DNA of 64,000 nt from Methanobacterium aggregans (GCF_017874455.1 NZ_JAGGLN010000003.1:248001-312000), one strand, 5' to 3'; counted from the stretch's first letter, positions 17,127 to 26,889 are shown. Notes: generated from the letters alone by a model not told the origin. Numbers and translations: made by a program.

Positions 17127-18800
17127 ATGGTAAATGAAATAGTTGAATGCGATGTACTGATTATAGGTTCAGGCGGTGCAGGATGCAGAGCTGCCATAGA
17201 GGCCCGTAAACATGATTTAAACGTTTTAATAGTTTCAAAAGGATTATCATTCAAATCAGGCTGCACAACACTTGCAGAGGGAGGATACAACGCTGCCTTT
17301 GGCTATGTTGATTCAGAGGACAGTGTTGATGCACACTTCAACGACACAATCAGAGGAGGTGCCTACCTCAACGATTTAAACCTTGTGAGGGTGCTTGTGA
17401 ATGAGGCCAAGGACAGGTTAACAGAACTTGAAGATTTTGGAGCCATCTTCGACAGGCAGGAATCAGGAAAACTCAATCAAAGACCCTTTGGAGGTCAAAC
17501 CTACAGACGTACGTGCTTCCAGGGAGACAGAACAGGCCATGAGATGATGATGGCCCTCAAGGAAGAAGTCATAAAGCAGGGAATCCAGACCATGGATGAG
17601 GTTATGATAACCTCCCTCATACCAAACGAAGGGGGAGATGCAGTGATAGGTGCCTGTGGAATATCCCTCAAGGACTCCGGTTTCATTGAGTTCAGAGCCA
17701 AATCAACTGTACTTGCAACTGGAGGGGGGGGATGGCTTTACCCCGTAACATCAAACGCAGTCCAGAAAACAGGTGATGGATTTTCACTGGCCTACGATGC
17801 AGGTGCGGACCTTCTTGACATGGAACAGGTTCAATTCCACCCAACAGGCATGGTCTATCCAGAATCTAGGAAGGGTGTTCTTGTAACAGAGGCAGTGCGT
17901 GGCGAAGGTGGAAAGCTCATAAATTCAGAAGGTGAACGTTTCATGAAAAACTACGACTCCCGGGGAGAACTTGCAACCCGGGACGTTGTTGCAAGGGCAA
18001 TATACAATGAAATACGTGAGGGAAGGGGAACAGAAAATGGTGGAGTTTACCTGGACGTCACACACTTACCTCCAGAACTCATCGAGGAAAAACTGGAAAC
18101 CATGCTCCTCCAGTTCCAGGACGTGGGCGTGGACATCAGGAAAGAACCAATGGAAGTAGCACCAACTGCACACCATTTCATGGGCGGTGCGAAGATAAAT
18201 CCACAGGGAGAAACAACAGTAAGAAACCTATACGCTGCAGGTGAGGTTACAGGTGGTGTTCACGGTGCAAACAGACTTGGTGGAAATGCTCTGGCAGACA
18301 CCCAGGTATTCGGTAAACGGGCAGGTGTAAAAGCAGCTAAAAACGCTCTTGATAATGATTTAAGTTCCAACCCTGCATACGTCCATGCAGAAGAAGACAG
18401 GATCCATGGTGAGGTTAAAGACGGTGATCACTACCCCCACGAAATCAAGAGAGAACTCAAGGAAACCATGTGGAAGAATGTTGCAATAATAAGGAATGAA
18501 GAGGGATTAAAATCTGCAATAACCAAACTGGAGGAACTCAGGGAAAAATCCCGGAACATGAAGGTTCCAGAGGGCTCAGGATTCAACAAGAACCTTCAGG
18601 ACGCCCTTGAAATCGAGAACATCATCAAAGTTGCCATGTTGGTAACAGAATCTGCACTCCTGCGCCGTGAAAGCCGTGGAGCACATTACAGGGAGGATTA
18701 CCCTGAAACCAATGATAAGTGGGCAAGGAGCATAGTCCTCAATAAGAACACGGATTTCAGGTACATTAAACGGGGACTGTCAACCTGCAGATTCAATTAA
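17127..18800 (+). CDS. tfrA: CoM/CoB thiol:fumarate reductase subunit A
   Basis: 557 residues. It is a flavoprotein of the succinate dehydrogenase/fumarate reductase family. The FAD-binding start is VLIIGSGGAGCRAAIEARKH, followed by the flavin-loop SGCTTLAEGGYNAAFG. The substrate-site segments QFHPTGMVYPESRKGVLVTE and HHFMGGAKINPQG are present, along with AGEVTGGVHGANRLGGNAL. In Methanobacteriales TfrA pairs with the iron-sulfur subunit TfrB, reducing fumarate with coenzymes M and B and forming their heterodisulfide. tfrB is not adjacent, as expected for this group. The apparent absence of a ribosome site suggests a leaderless message. Cytosolic. Confidence 0.93.
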   Translation: MVNEIVECDVLIIGSGGAGCRAAIEARKHDLNVLIVSKGLSFKSGCTTLAEGGYNAAFGYVDSEDSVDAHFNDTIRGGAYLNDLNLVRVLVNEAKDRLTELEDFGAIFDRQESGKLNQRPFGGQTYRRTCFQGDRTGHEMMMALKEEVIKQGIQTMDEVMITSLIPNEGGDAVIGACGISLKDSGFIEFRAKSTVLATGGGGWLYPVTSNAVQKTGDGFSLAYDAGADLLDMEQVQFHPTGMVYPESRKGVLVTEAVRGEGGKLINSEGERFMKNYDSRGELATRDVVARAIYNEIREGRGTENGGVYLDVTHLPPELIEEKLETMLLQFQDVGVDIRKEPMEVAPTAHHFMGGAKINPQGETTVRNLYAAGEVTGGVHGANRLGGNALADTQVFGKRAGVKAAKNALDNDLSSNPAYVHAEEDRIHGEVKDGDHYPHEIKRELKETMWKNVAIIRNEEGLKSAITKLEELREKSRNMKVPEGSGFNKNLQDALEIENIIKVAMLVTESALLRRESRGAHYREDYPETNDKWARSIVLNKNTDFRYIKRGLSTCRFN

Positions 18801-18994
18801 AATCTCCATTCATGTCTTTGAAATCCAAATTTTCCCTAAATTTCCATATTTAAAATGCCAACTAATAAATTGGAAATTATTCTGTTCTTTTTTTTGATAT
18901 AATAATTATTTTGGATGTATTATGAATATATGGGTGATATCATAGATTTTAATCTAAATTCATGTTTTCAATTCTGTTCAGGAGGAAAAATAAG

Positions 18995-20026
18995 ATGTAC
19001 GATGTTGTAGTGGTGGGGGCAGGACCTGCAGGTTCTATGGCTGCAAAAAAGGCAGCTGATGCAGGCTGTAAAGTTTTGTTGGTTGAGAAGATGCAGCTGC
19101 CAAGGGAAAAATCATGTTCAGGTATTCTGATAAAAAAATCCATCAATACAGTGGAAAAAGAATTTGGAAAGATACCCCACAATTTACCGTGTAAAACAAA
19201 AAATAAGGGTATTGTACTTACAAATGAGGAAAATAAGGAGTTTAAATTTGAAAGTGAAGGACTCAATGTATGGAGAAGTTCATTCGATCAGTGGTTAAGT
19301 TTGGTGGCTGAAGATTCTGGTGTTGAGTTGCGACAGTCAACTTCAGTTATTTCATGTGAAGAAAAGGAAGATCACGTTGTTGTCAAGTTAAACTGCAATG
19401 GGACGTATTATGAAAAAACTAAAGTCATGATTGCCTGTGATGGTGCAACGAGTAAAATTAAACGTAGTTTAGGAAGGGGGCAGAACAACCAAATCATCAC
19501 TTATCAAACCTTCTGCAGGGGAACGATAGATCTTGACGGTAGTTTTTTCTATGCTTTTTTAGACCCAAAGTTCTCCCAGTACGATGCATGGTTCAATGTG
19601 AAAGATGATTTTCTTGTTTTTGGTGTGGGTGTCAAAGAAGTATCTCTTATAAAAAATTATCATTCAAGGTTTCTTTCCTTTTTGGCTTCAGAGTTCAATG
19701 CCAAAATTCAATCCTCTGTTAGGGGAGAAATGGGAATACTTCCATGTGTAATGCCGGGATACGGCACTGATATGGGAAAGGGGAGAGTTTTGTTTGCAGG
19801 TGAAGCAGCCAATTTTCTTAATCCTATGGGAGAAGGCATATCTGGTGCATTAATAACTGGAGCCATGGCTGCAGAATCTGCAGTATCGCTTTTTGAAGAT
19901 AATTTAAATATAAATAATCTGGTGGATCTTTATAAAAACAGGGTTGCAGATGAAAAGGAGTACATGATAAGACAGTGGAAGTTTCTAACTAAACTTTCTC
20001 CCAGATTCTCTTATTTAAACAAATAA
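18995..20026 (+). CDS. Geranylgeranyl reductase-family flavoprotein
   Basis: 343 residues. The N-terminus YDVVVVGAGPAGSMAAKKAA is a Rossmann FAD-binding motif. PREKSCSGILIKKS is the conserved PxxKxCSG cysteine motif of archaeal geranylgeranyl reductases. GRVLFAGEAANFLNPMGEGI is the second FAD motif. The family saturates isoprenoid chains of archaeal lipids, among other reductions. This copy is shorter than typical GGR proteins (about 390-400), so the substrate may differ. The start is ATG 18995, just after AGGAGG; the upstream ATG 18962 lacks a ribosome site. The gene is convergent with the tRNA only three bases beyond its stop. Confidence 0.85.
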   Translation: MYDVVVVGAGPAGSMAAKKAADAGCKVLLVEKMQLPREKSCSGILIKKSINTVEKEFGKIPHNLPCKTKNKGIVLTNEENKEFKFESEGLNVWRSSFDQWLSLVAEDSGVELRQSTSVISCEEKEDHVVVKLNCNGTYYEKTKVMIACDGATSKIKRSLGRGQNNQIITYQTFCRGTIDLDGSFFYAFLDPKFSQYDAWFNVKDDFLVFGVGVKEVSLIKNYHSRFLSFLASEFNAKIQSSVRGEMGILPCVMPGYGTDMGKGRVLFAGEAANFLNPMGEGISGALITGAMAAESAVSLFEDNLNINNLVDLYKNRVADEKEYMIRQWKFLTKLSPRFSYLNK

Positions 20027-20029
20027 TAA

Positions 20030-20101
<72 letters not shown>

Positions 20102-20252
20102 AAGTTAATACTGAAAAATCGAGTAATTTCAATAATTAATTTTACTTTATTCTAGTTAAGATTTTGTTCTATTTAAGTTTGGTGCTGGATAGTTAAAAAA
20201 TGCATAAGGGAACCCATCAAATTTTCCCGACTTTGCTTTTATTTATAAATTT

Positions 20253-20753
20253 TCAGAGTTTTAAGAATTTCAGAAGATGGTGGATGATCTCGTCACGTTC
20301 TGAACTTGGAAGGTAAAGGGTTTCATGGATGTTAATGGTGCTCTTACCAAAACAGGGATCCTTGAATATTCTACCATTGAATTCAATTGGTTCTCTGTAG
20401 CGGGGTATGAAATGCCAGTGAAGGTGTGGATCTGGATGGTTTTGAAGGTAGGATGAGTTCATAAGACTTCCCCAGTTGAACATGGTTGCATTGAAAGCTT
20501 TTTTGATGGTGCGTTCCATTCGTTTCACCACATAAAAAAATTCAGACCATTCCTCCTTTATTAAACCGGACAATTCACTTTCTTCTCTTTTTAAGGCCAC
20601 AACGCATGTGCCAAGATTTTTTTGGTCAGGTGCCAGAAAAATGAGCCAGTACTCAACCTCAGCCATCATATCTCCATAACCCTGTTCACATACCTTTTCA
20701 AGAAATCTTGTTTTCATTTTATCATCTTCAACTATCTTTGATTTAAGGAGCAT
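20253..20753 (-). CDS. HIT-family protein
   Basis: 166 residues. The histidine triad is visible in PDPHLHWHFIPRY (His-x-His-x-His), preceded by the typical core NWGSLMNSSYLQNH. HIT proteins hydrolyse or transfer nucleoside monophosphates, for example from adenylated amines or dinucleoside polyphosphates; the substrate here is unknown. The start is taken at ATG 20753, but ATG 20717 (MKTRFLEK) is also possible because the first 12 residues are not conserved in appearance. It begins 12 bases after the PAP2-like gene, so the pair is likely one transcript. Confidence 0.8.
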   Translation of the reverse strand: MLLKSKIVEDDKMKTRFLEKVCEQGYGDMMAEVEYWLIFLAPDQKNLGTCVVALKREESELSGLIKEEWSEFFYVVKRMERTIKKAFNATMFNWGSLMNSSYLQNHPDPHLHWHFIPRYREPIEFNGRIFKDPCFGKSTINIHETLYLPSSERDEIIHHLLKFLKL

Positions 20754-20765
20754 AGCTAAAATGGG

Positions 20766-21383
20766 TCATGGTATTAACAGGTAAAGTTGTATCGTGGTCA
20801 CAACCAGTCCATAGGCCGCACCTGCCATCACCTGGCCAGTGCTGTGTTTTTTAAGGGTTACCCTGCTCCACATCACCACGGGTATAATGGTTCCAAATAA
20901 CATTCCTGGATAACCGAAGGCGTATATCATGGCAGCTGTGGGCCCTGCAACACCCATGGCATGGAGGCTGATCTTCCAGAAAAAGGTTATAAAAAGCACG
21001 ATCAACGTGTTTGAGAAGTAGCAGAACATTAGGGCGGTGGTTATAACTGGGGCCCCCAAGGCATACAAGATTAAAAAACCCATTAAATAGGATGATATTG
21101 CAAAGATAAGGGGCAACTTTCTTTTTTTCCTGTCGGTTATATCAACGTCTATCCCCTTCCTATTTATCCACAGCATAACTGTTGTAATTGGTAAGACCGT
21201 TCCAAAAACTGCACATATCAAAGTTAAAAATAAAAAGTCATTGAAACTGAGGAAAAAGTAATTCAGAAGTGTGAATGTTGGTAGAGAAACAAGGGGCGGG
21301 TGGGTTATGGCAGATATAAACTTCGCAGAACCAATTCTTGATTGTGATGCAATATGGGGTTCCATAATCAAACACAGCCACAT
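20766..21383 (-). CDS. PAP2-like membrane phosphatase family protein
   Basis: About 205 residues with six predicted spans. The C-terminal SRVTLKKHSTGQVMAG fits the third PAP2 motif (SRxxxxxHxxxQ/D). KISLHAMGVAGP fits a diverged second motif with its histidine. DITDRKKRKLPL stands where the first motif is expected. It probably hydrolyses a lipid phosphate or pyrophosphate at the membrane, perhaps polyprenyl or archaeal lipid phosphates. The diverged second motif makes activity less sure. The start may be ATG 21383 or the methionine six codons later. Confidence 0.7.
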   Translation of the reverse strand: MWLCLIMEPHIASQSRIGSAKFISAITHPPLVSLPTFTLLNYFFLSFNDFLFLTLICAVFGTVLPITTVMLWINRKGIDVDITDRKKRKLPLIFAISSYLMGFLILYALGAPVITTALMFCYFSNTLIVLFITFFWKISLHAMGVAGPTAAMIYAFGYPGMLFGTIIPVVMWSRVTLKKHSTGQVMAGAAYGLVVTTIQLYLLIP

Positions 21384-21599
21384 TTTTCAAAATACACAGA
21401 AGTTAATCCCCAATACCTTCCAATTAAGGGAAATCACGAACTTAGGATCACTATCCCTTCAGATGATGCTGAACATGATAACTGTATCTATATTTGGATC
21501 CTTCTCATAAAAAAAATGGGGGGTTTCCCTGGATGGGATAAAACTAAAGATAAAAATTAGGTTTACTACAAAATAAAATCAAATAAAAACTCTTTCACA

Positions 21600-22040
21600 T
21601 CATCTCCAGACCCAGAGCTTGAAGATGTATCCTCCGTAACTCCTGCTTGAAACTTCAACGTTTTTAGCACCTTCAAAATCTGCATTAGATGTTAAAACAG
21701 TTCCATTAAGCTGATTTTCCTCTGTTAGTCTGTAGTTAACTCCTGGAAGAGTTTTGTTCAGAAAAGAATCTGCAATTTCCCCTGCCTCATTGATACCAGT
21801 ACCATCGTTGTGGTGTTCTGATAGAACCTTTGACATATTTTCCAGCAGACTCAAACCATTATTTTCCCTGTAATTGACCATGGCATTAATCGAATCCTGG
21901 GAAATATGTGACAGACGAATATCCTGGTTTGGAGCTTCAAGTGCAGAGTAATTAACATTAAAAATAGCGGTGATCACTATGAAAAGTGGGATGAGTGCTA
22001 AAACTGCATCCCAACTGAATATAAAACCTTTTTCATCCAT
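21600..22040 (-). CDS. Single-span exported protein, pilin-like start
   Basis: 146 residues from ATG 22040, which follows AGGGGGATAAA; the frame is open to 22175 but that part is not protein-like. The N-terminus MDEKGFIFSWDAVLALIPL continues hydrophobic, giving one membrane helix after a short charged start with E3-K4-G5-F6. This resembles the GF/DEKG-type starts of archaeal pilins and pseudopilins, though the canonical cut site is not perfect. The remainder is a small extracellular domain with no cysteines. The family is not recognised. Confidence 0.65.
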   Translation of the reverse strand: MDEKGFIFSWDAVLALIPLFIVITAIFNVNYSALEAPNQDIRLSHISQDSINAMVNYRENNGLSLLENMSKVLSEHHNDGTGINEAGEIADSFLNKTLPGVNYRLTEENQLNGTVLTSNADFEGAKNVEVSSRSYGGYIFKLWVWR

Positions 22041-22194
22041 TTTATCCCCCTGATTTCTTCTGAATTTTTTCAATTCATTTGGAGTGAAGTTTAAGACCAG
22101 AAAAATTGAAGAATGGGTAAAAGAAGGAGGGAGTACTGTACGAATTAAAATTCGTATAATTTTTATATAAACCATTAGAGGTCCTTAAAAAAGG

Positions 22195-23556
22195 CTATCT
22201 TCCCCTAACCATATCCACAACCCTGTCCTTTTTATCTATTGCATCCATTGCAGCTTTTTCAACCTTTTCCTTCATTACTTCGAAGTCTTCAGGTTCAATG
22301 TCCCCAACGATCTTCTTTATCTTGGTGTATGCTGCTTCCCTGAAGAGTGGCTTCAGCTCCTCCTCAACCCCGTCCTTCACGAGCTTGGATTTACCACTTT
22401 CATCAACGTAACCAATTTCATCGATACCCACACCAACACCAGATATTGCCTTTTTAACCCGTGATGCAACATCTTCTGGTGCTATGATCATCAATGAGTC
22501 CACTGAAACACCCAGGGGGTCTATGTCAAGGTTTTCAAGCATCTCAAGCACCTTGGGGTTCACCATGCCACGTATCTTGTCATCGTGGAAGGTCAGTCCC
22601 AGGCCTGTTGTTTTGGAGATTTCATGGGCATCTCCCCTGAGCCCGCCGTTGGTCACATCGGTCATTGCATGAACCTCTGGAAGCAGTCCTGCCTGGAATA
22701 TTGCTTCTGAGGATTTTATAAAGCTTATGTCCATGGTTTCCCAGACAACATCGAATAGTCCGTGGTAAAGGGCCGTGGTACTTATGGTACCTCCTCCAGA
22801 ACCCTCTGTGAGGAGTATAACGTCACCTGATTCTGCCCGTTTCCTTGCTGTTGGTGGATACTTGGATACTCCAACTGCACCCACAGCACTCACCAGCCTG
22901 TCCCCAAGAACCATGTCTCCACCAACCCTGAGGGTGCTTCCGGCCACTAGGGGCACGTCAACGAGTTCTGAAACTGCGCAGACTCCTGCAGTGAAGTCGA
23001 AGAGTTTTCCAACGTCTCCGTCGTCTGCAAGGTGCAGGTCGCTGAGCATTGCAACGGGATCAGCTCCCATAACGCAGACGTCACGGAGGGTGGCTCTTGC
23101 AACGTGGAAACCTCCAAGGAATGGGTATTCACTGAGTCTGGAGTGTATTCCGTCCACTGCAGTTGTTATGTAAACATCATCAGCCCCTACGTTGGCTTTG
23201 ACAACGCCTCCGTCGTCCTGGGCTGTTGGATTTATGAGTGCACTGCTTTTGGTGCTTGAAACTATCTCTGCAATCTTTCTGTGAACGAAGAAGTCTCCAG
23301 CACCTCTGGATCCAACACCTATCTCACCCATTCCAACGTTGGAGTGGGGGTACCTTATGATGTCCTTCAATGATTCGTCACTGCATTCATCGATTTTCAG
23401 GGTATTTTTAACCTCTTCAATCACTGCTTGAGCCATTTCACTGGCTTTTTCAGGGTTTATTTCTTTGTATTCAAGTATTTTGTTTTTAAGGTCCTCTTGA
23501 ACGGATTTTTCGTCTTGTTCTTTCATTGAGCGCCTTACAAAGCCTTCTATGTCCAC
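22195..23556 (-). CDS. AIR synthase-related (PurM/HypE/SelD fold) protein
   Basis: 453 residues from GTG 23556, which follows AAGGTG by six bases. Residues 1-70 are a helical extension. The ATP-binding PurM-like domain follows, with AVDGIHSRLSEYPFLGG, ATLRDVCVMGADPVAMLSDL and AGSTLRVGGDMVLGDRL. The C-terminal PurM domain has GDVILLTEGSGGG and MTDVTNGGLRGDAHEI. Relatives phosphorylate or dehydrate small molecules (PurM, ThiL, HypE, SelD). The methanogen 'selenophosphate synthetase-related' proteins are the closest match I recognise. No Cys/Sec nucleophile of SelD is present. Function unknown. Confidence 0.75.
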   Translation of the reverse strand: MDIEGFVRRSMKEQDEKSVQEDLKNKILEYKEINPEKASEMAQAVIEEVKNTLKIDECSDESLKDIIRYPHSNVGMGEIGVGSRGAGDFFVHRKIAEIVSSTKSSALINPTAQDDGGVVKANVGADDVYITTAVDGIHSRLSEYPFLGGFHVARATLRDVCVMGADPVAMLSDLHLADDGDVGKLFDFTAGVCAVSELVDVPLVAGSTLRVGGDMVLGDRLVSAVGAVGVSKYPPTARKRAESGDVILLTEGSGGGTISTTALYHGLFDVVWETMDISFIKSSEAIFQAGLLPEVHAMTDVTNGGLRGDAHEISKTTGLGLTFHDDKIRGMVNPKVLEMLENLDIDPLGVSVDSLMIIAPEDVASRVKKAISGVGVGIDEIGYVDESGKSKLVKDGVEEELKPLFREAAYTKIKKIVGDIEPEDFEVMKEKVEKAAMDAIDKKDRVVDMVRGR

Positions 23557-23851
23557 GTGATACACCTTTTTTTTTTATTTGTTAACCTTGGAATTTTCCC
23601 TATTGTTTATTGTATTAGTATGCGTGGGCTGGAAGTATAAGCTTGATCATATTATTTGACCCCACAATTATTAATACTTTTTGGACAACAATTAATAATA
23701 AGGCGGTTTTTGTAACTGAAACCAAAAAAAATAATTAAAAATGAAGAAAATGGGGTTTCAGCATTCTGCTTTTAAAGCCCCGGGTTTAGATTAATCCAAG
23801 TTTATAAGTTAATTAAATTCGTAAATTAATTCAAATTCAATGAATTGATCC

Positions 23852-24460
23852 TTAAATCAGTTCAACGAAGTTCTGGAGGATCTTAAGTCCAGGTTCTCCG
23901 CTTTTTTCAGGGTGGAACTGGGTTGCAAATGTGTTGCCCCTGCAGACAGCAGCAGGAACATCAAAACCATAATCAACCGTTGCAGCGATGATGTCCCTCT
24001 CACTGGGATTCACGTAGTAGGAGTGCACGAAGTACATGTACTCAGGGCCAACCCCTTCAAACAATGGACAGGGATTTTCCATCTGAAGTTTGTTCCATCC
24101 CATATGGGGTATCTTAAGTCCCTGGGATTTCATGGAATCTGGGAAGTGAAGAACATCCCCCTCAAAGACACTGAGTCCTTCAACCCCTGGACTTTCCTGA
24201 CTTTTTTCAAAGAGAACCTGGAGTCCAAGACAAACACCTAAAAACGGTTTTTTATCATTTATATGGCTGTGTATAACCTCTTGATACTCTTTAAGCTGGG
24301 CCATTGCATTTCCAAAGGCACCAACCCCTGGAAGAACAAGTGCTTCAGCATCCTTCATCTCATCCACGTCACTTGAGATGGAAACATCTGCACCCACCTT
24401 CAAAAAGCCATTTTTAATACTTTTAAGGTTTCCTGAGCCGTAATCGATTATGGTTATCAT
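23852..24460 (-). CDS. hisH: Imidazole glycerol phosphate synthase glutaminase subunit
   Basis: 202 residues. It supplies ammonia to HisF for step five of histidine synthesis. The start ITIIDYGSGNLKSI and the oxyanion segment LPGVGAFGNAM are typical. The catalytic Cys is in LGVCLGLQVLFEKS and the His/Glu pair in ATQFHPEKSG. ATG 24460 (MITIIDYG) follows GAGGCATCAA; the TTG at 24472 is only part of the leader. hisF is not adjacent. hisG is in the same window at 49.7-50.6 kb, so the pathway is scattered. Confidence 0.95.
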   Translation of the reverse strand: MITIIDYGSGNLKSIKNGFLKVGADVSISSDVDEMKDAEALVLPGVGAFGNAMAQLKEYQEVIHSHINDKKPFLGVCLGLQVLFEKSQESPGVEGLSVFEGDVLHFPDSMKSQGLKIPHMGWNKLQMENPCPLFEGVGPEYMYFVHSYYVNPSERDIIAATVDYGFDVPAAVCRGNTFATQFHPEKSGEPGLKILQNFVELI

Positions 24461-24560
24461 TTGATGCCTCAACTGGGATTTAATTATCGTTTGAATTTCT
24501 GTTATTCAGTTATCTGTAAAATGAATAGATATCTATTGATAAAAAAAAGATTTTAAGGGT

Positions 24561-25568
24561 CTACCTTGCTGGGTAGTAATCCTTAACCCTAACTGTGTCC
24601 TGAAGGTGCGGTGTTGAAACCTCGTGGAGCACTGTGTTTTCCATGGCCACTATGGAGTGAACTTCACCAGGCTCTATCCTTATGGTGTCGTTTTTACCGA
24701 AGTACTCTTTACGATCCTCAAATTCGATGTAGCCTGCACCGCTTACTATGTACATGGTTTCATCCTTCTGCTCGTGGTAGTGGAAGGATGTCTGGTACCC
24801 TTCACGTATGAAGAGCTCCTTGGTCAGGTACTTCTCGGTGTTTATTAGAATCTTCTCGTAACCCCATGGTTTGTCCTCACGGTTCTGGTACTCCTTCCTT
24901 ATCTGCTCAAGCTCCTTTGTTGTGTCTATTGCCATCCAGAAAAGGCCGTTCTCCTTGTAGTAACCAAGCTGGTTTTCCTTTGCAAGCATTGGGAACACAG
25001 TTTTCTCTATATCTCCAACATCGAAGTCTCCAAAGTTTATATCTCCATTTGAGAAGTAAACTCCGCCGTTTATGTAATAATCAAGGACTGGTTTTTCCTT
25101 GAAGGATACTAAACGATCCCCACTGATTTCAACGATTCCGTAGGGTGAAACCATCTTGGTAACGAAGATCTGCAGTGGGTAGTCTGATTTTTCACCCTGT
25201 TCTATCATCTTCTTGATGTTTAAATCTGCAACAACATCCCCGTTTCTTATAACGCACTGTTCACCGTCGCCAAGATGTTCCATACCAAGTTTTATAGCAT
25301 TTAAAGTTCCAAGAGGTTCTGATTCTTCAACGTATTCAATTTTAACTCCCTTGTAATCATCACCATATCTCTCCCTTATCTTGTCGCTTAAAAAACCTGT
25401 TAAAAGGAGTACCTTGTCCACTCCAGCATTTTTAAAGTCGAAGAGTTGTTTGTCCAGTATGGTGTAGTCATCCCTAATTTCTATGAGGGGTTTGGGAACC
25501 CTTTCAGTCAGGGGTCTTAAACGCTTCCCAAATCCTCCGCAGAGTATCATTCCAACTGTTTTCGTCAT
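24561..25568 (-). CDS. Sugar nucleotidyltransferase fused to a cupin domain
   Basis: 335 residues. Residues 1-225 are a nucleotidyltransferase with the pyrophosphorylase motif LCGGFGKRLRPLTERVPKPL, then PLGTLNAIK and NGDVVAD. Residues 235-330 are a cupin barrel with FHYHEQKDETMYIVSGAG and RIEPGEVHSIVA. The layout recalls mannose-1-phosphate guanylyltransferase/phosphomannose isomerase fusions, though here the isomerase part is only a single small cupin. It likely makes an NDP-sugar for the envelope or glycoprotein sugars. GGTGATAAC directly precedes ATG 25568. hisH starts 100 bases downstream on the same strand. Confidence 0.85.
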   Translation of the reverse strand: MTKTVGMILCGGFGKRLRPLTERVPKPLIEIRDDYTILDKQLFDFKNAGVDKVLLLTGFLSDKIRERYGDDYKGVKIEYVEESEPLGTLNAIKLGMEHLGDGEQCVIRNGDVVADLNIKKMIEQGEKSDYPLQIFVTKMVSPYGIVEISGDRLVSFKEKPVLDYYINGGVYFSNGDINFGDFDVGDIEKTVFPMLAKENQLGYYKENGLFWMAIDTTKELEQIRKEYQNREDKPWGYEKILINTEKYLTKELFIREGYQTSFHYHEQKDETMYIVSGAGYIEFEDRKEYFGKNDTIRIEPGEVHSIVAMENTVLHEVSTPHLQDTVRVKDYYPAR

Positions 25569-25815
25569 GTTATCACCGTGATTGTATTTGAATAATGTTC
25601 ATAAGATTATCTCATGATCCTCTTATTTTTATTAGATTATACTATTCAAACCATTTATGTATATAATTCTTCTATGAATCTCATTGAAGATTTCAGATAT
25701 AGTTATTACTGTAATCATTGGATTTAAAATTTCCTTTAATAAACCATTGTATCGTTTTTAATGGATTGGATGGATCATAATAAAAAAATTAGAGGGGAAA
25801 AAGTAGGGAAATCCT

Positions 25816-26889
25816 TTAAAAATCCATAAGTCCCATTAAAATCTCTCCAAAATCAGATGGAACTATATGGTCTGTTCCAAGGGTTTTTGAATGGGCGTCG
25901 AGTTCAGTTACAACGTAGGTGTATCCAAGCTTCTTTAGGGGTTCAACCAGTCTTGGACCGTCTGTCACAGCTATGGTTTCAGCTTCTATCTCTTCTACAG
26001 GCAGTGCATGGGGCACACCTGCAACAACAACCATGTCAAAGCTTCCTTCCTTGATGATTCGTGCAGCTTCCTCACCTGTAACAGGGTACTCATCCAGACC
26101 TCCACTTATTTCATCAATGGTTACACCTTCATCTGAAAGCTCCCTGCGAATATTCACGGCGTGCTGCCTTATCCTTGAAAGTCCAACCTTCTCATCAAGG
26201 TTTGCAATGATCAGGGGCTTGTTATCAGGGTAAACCTCTCCGAAAGGAACCTTAAGAAGGTCTGAAAAGAGGTAAGAAGTTTCTTTTTTAGCGTTGAGCA
26301 CCATTGCTATTTGGTCTCCCCTTTCAAAGCTTTCAAGGAGCACCCTTGCAACCTGAACCTTATTGTCACCATAAGATGGCTTGATGTAACCGCCCTGGGC
26401 CATGCCCCTGGTTTTCTCTGTCTGGGTTGCGAGTTTCAGCATGCGGGTCTGTCGTTCCCTTTCTTCCTCGGGTATGACTCCTGCCTTTGCTGCAGCGTCC
26501 AGCACCATTATGGCACCCTCTGTGTTGTCCCCTTCGCCGAATCCTCCATGGGACTCCACAGGAATAACAGTTGCATCTATATCTGCATTTTTAACTGCCT
26601 CTTTAAGGTCTTCTCCAATTATCATGCTTGCACAGGTTCCAACCACTCCAACGAGCTTTGGGGAGAACATCTCCTCAACCTTTCTTATGGTTTCCTCAAG
26701 CTTGTCTGCAGCTCCGAATACGAAGTCATTTTCAGACATTGCAGTGGTAACAACCCTGACGCCATCGTTTTCAAGGAGTCTGCCTGTTCTGAAACAGCAG
26801 CCGTGGGGGCCGTGGAGTATGATAACGTCCGCGTTCATATCACGCAGTGTGTAGAGTGAAGCAGCTATTGGGCTGGGTCTTGGATGCAT
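25816..26889 (-). CDS. cfbD: Ni-sirohydrochlorin a,c-diamide reductive cyclase subunit CfbD
   Basis: 357 residues, the usual CfbD length and shorter than NifD. With CfbC it reduces Ni-sirohydrochlorin a,c-diamide and closes the gamma-lactam ring on the way to coenzyme F430, the cofactor of methyl-CoM reductase. Cluster-ligand cysteines are seen in HGPHGCCFRTGRLL and VGTCASMIIGEDL, as in nitrogenase-like proteins. A C-terminal nitrogenase-type fold follows. cfbC is not adjacent. ATG 26889 follows GAGGTGA. A perfect dyad lies over the presumed promoter at 26910-26927. Confidence 0.92.
   Translation of the reverse strand: MHPRPSPIAASLYTLRDMNADVIILHGPHGCCFRTGRLLENDGVRVVTTAMSENDFVFGAADKLEETIRKVEEMFSPKLVGVVGTCASMIIGEDLKEAVKNADIDATVIPVESHGGFGEGDNTEGAIMVLDAAAKAGVIPEEERERQTRMLKLATQTEKTRGMAQGGYIKPSYGDNKVQVARVLLESFERGDQIAMVLNAKKETSYLFSDLLKVPFGEVYPDNKPLIIANLDEKVGLSRIRQHAVNIRRELSDEGVTIDEISGGLDEYPVTGEEAARIIKEGSFDMVVVAGVPHALPVEEIEAETIAVTDGPRLVEPLKKLGYTYVVTELDAHSKTLGTDHIVPSDFGEILMGLMDF

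Noticed and set aside
18962..18994. Upstream ATG for the geranylgeranyl reductase-like gene
   Set aside because: It would add a basic 11-residue tail and place AGGAGG inside the coding region; ATG 18995 is directly behind that site.
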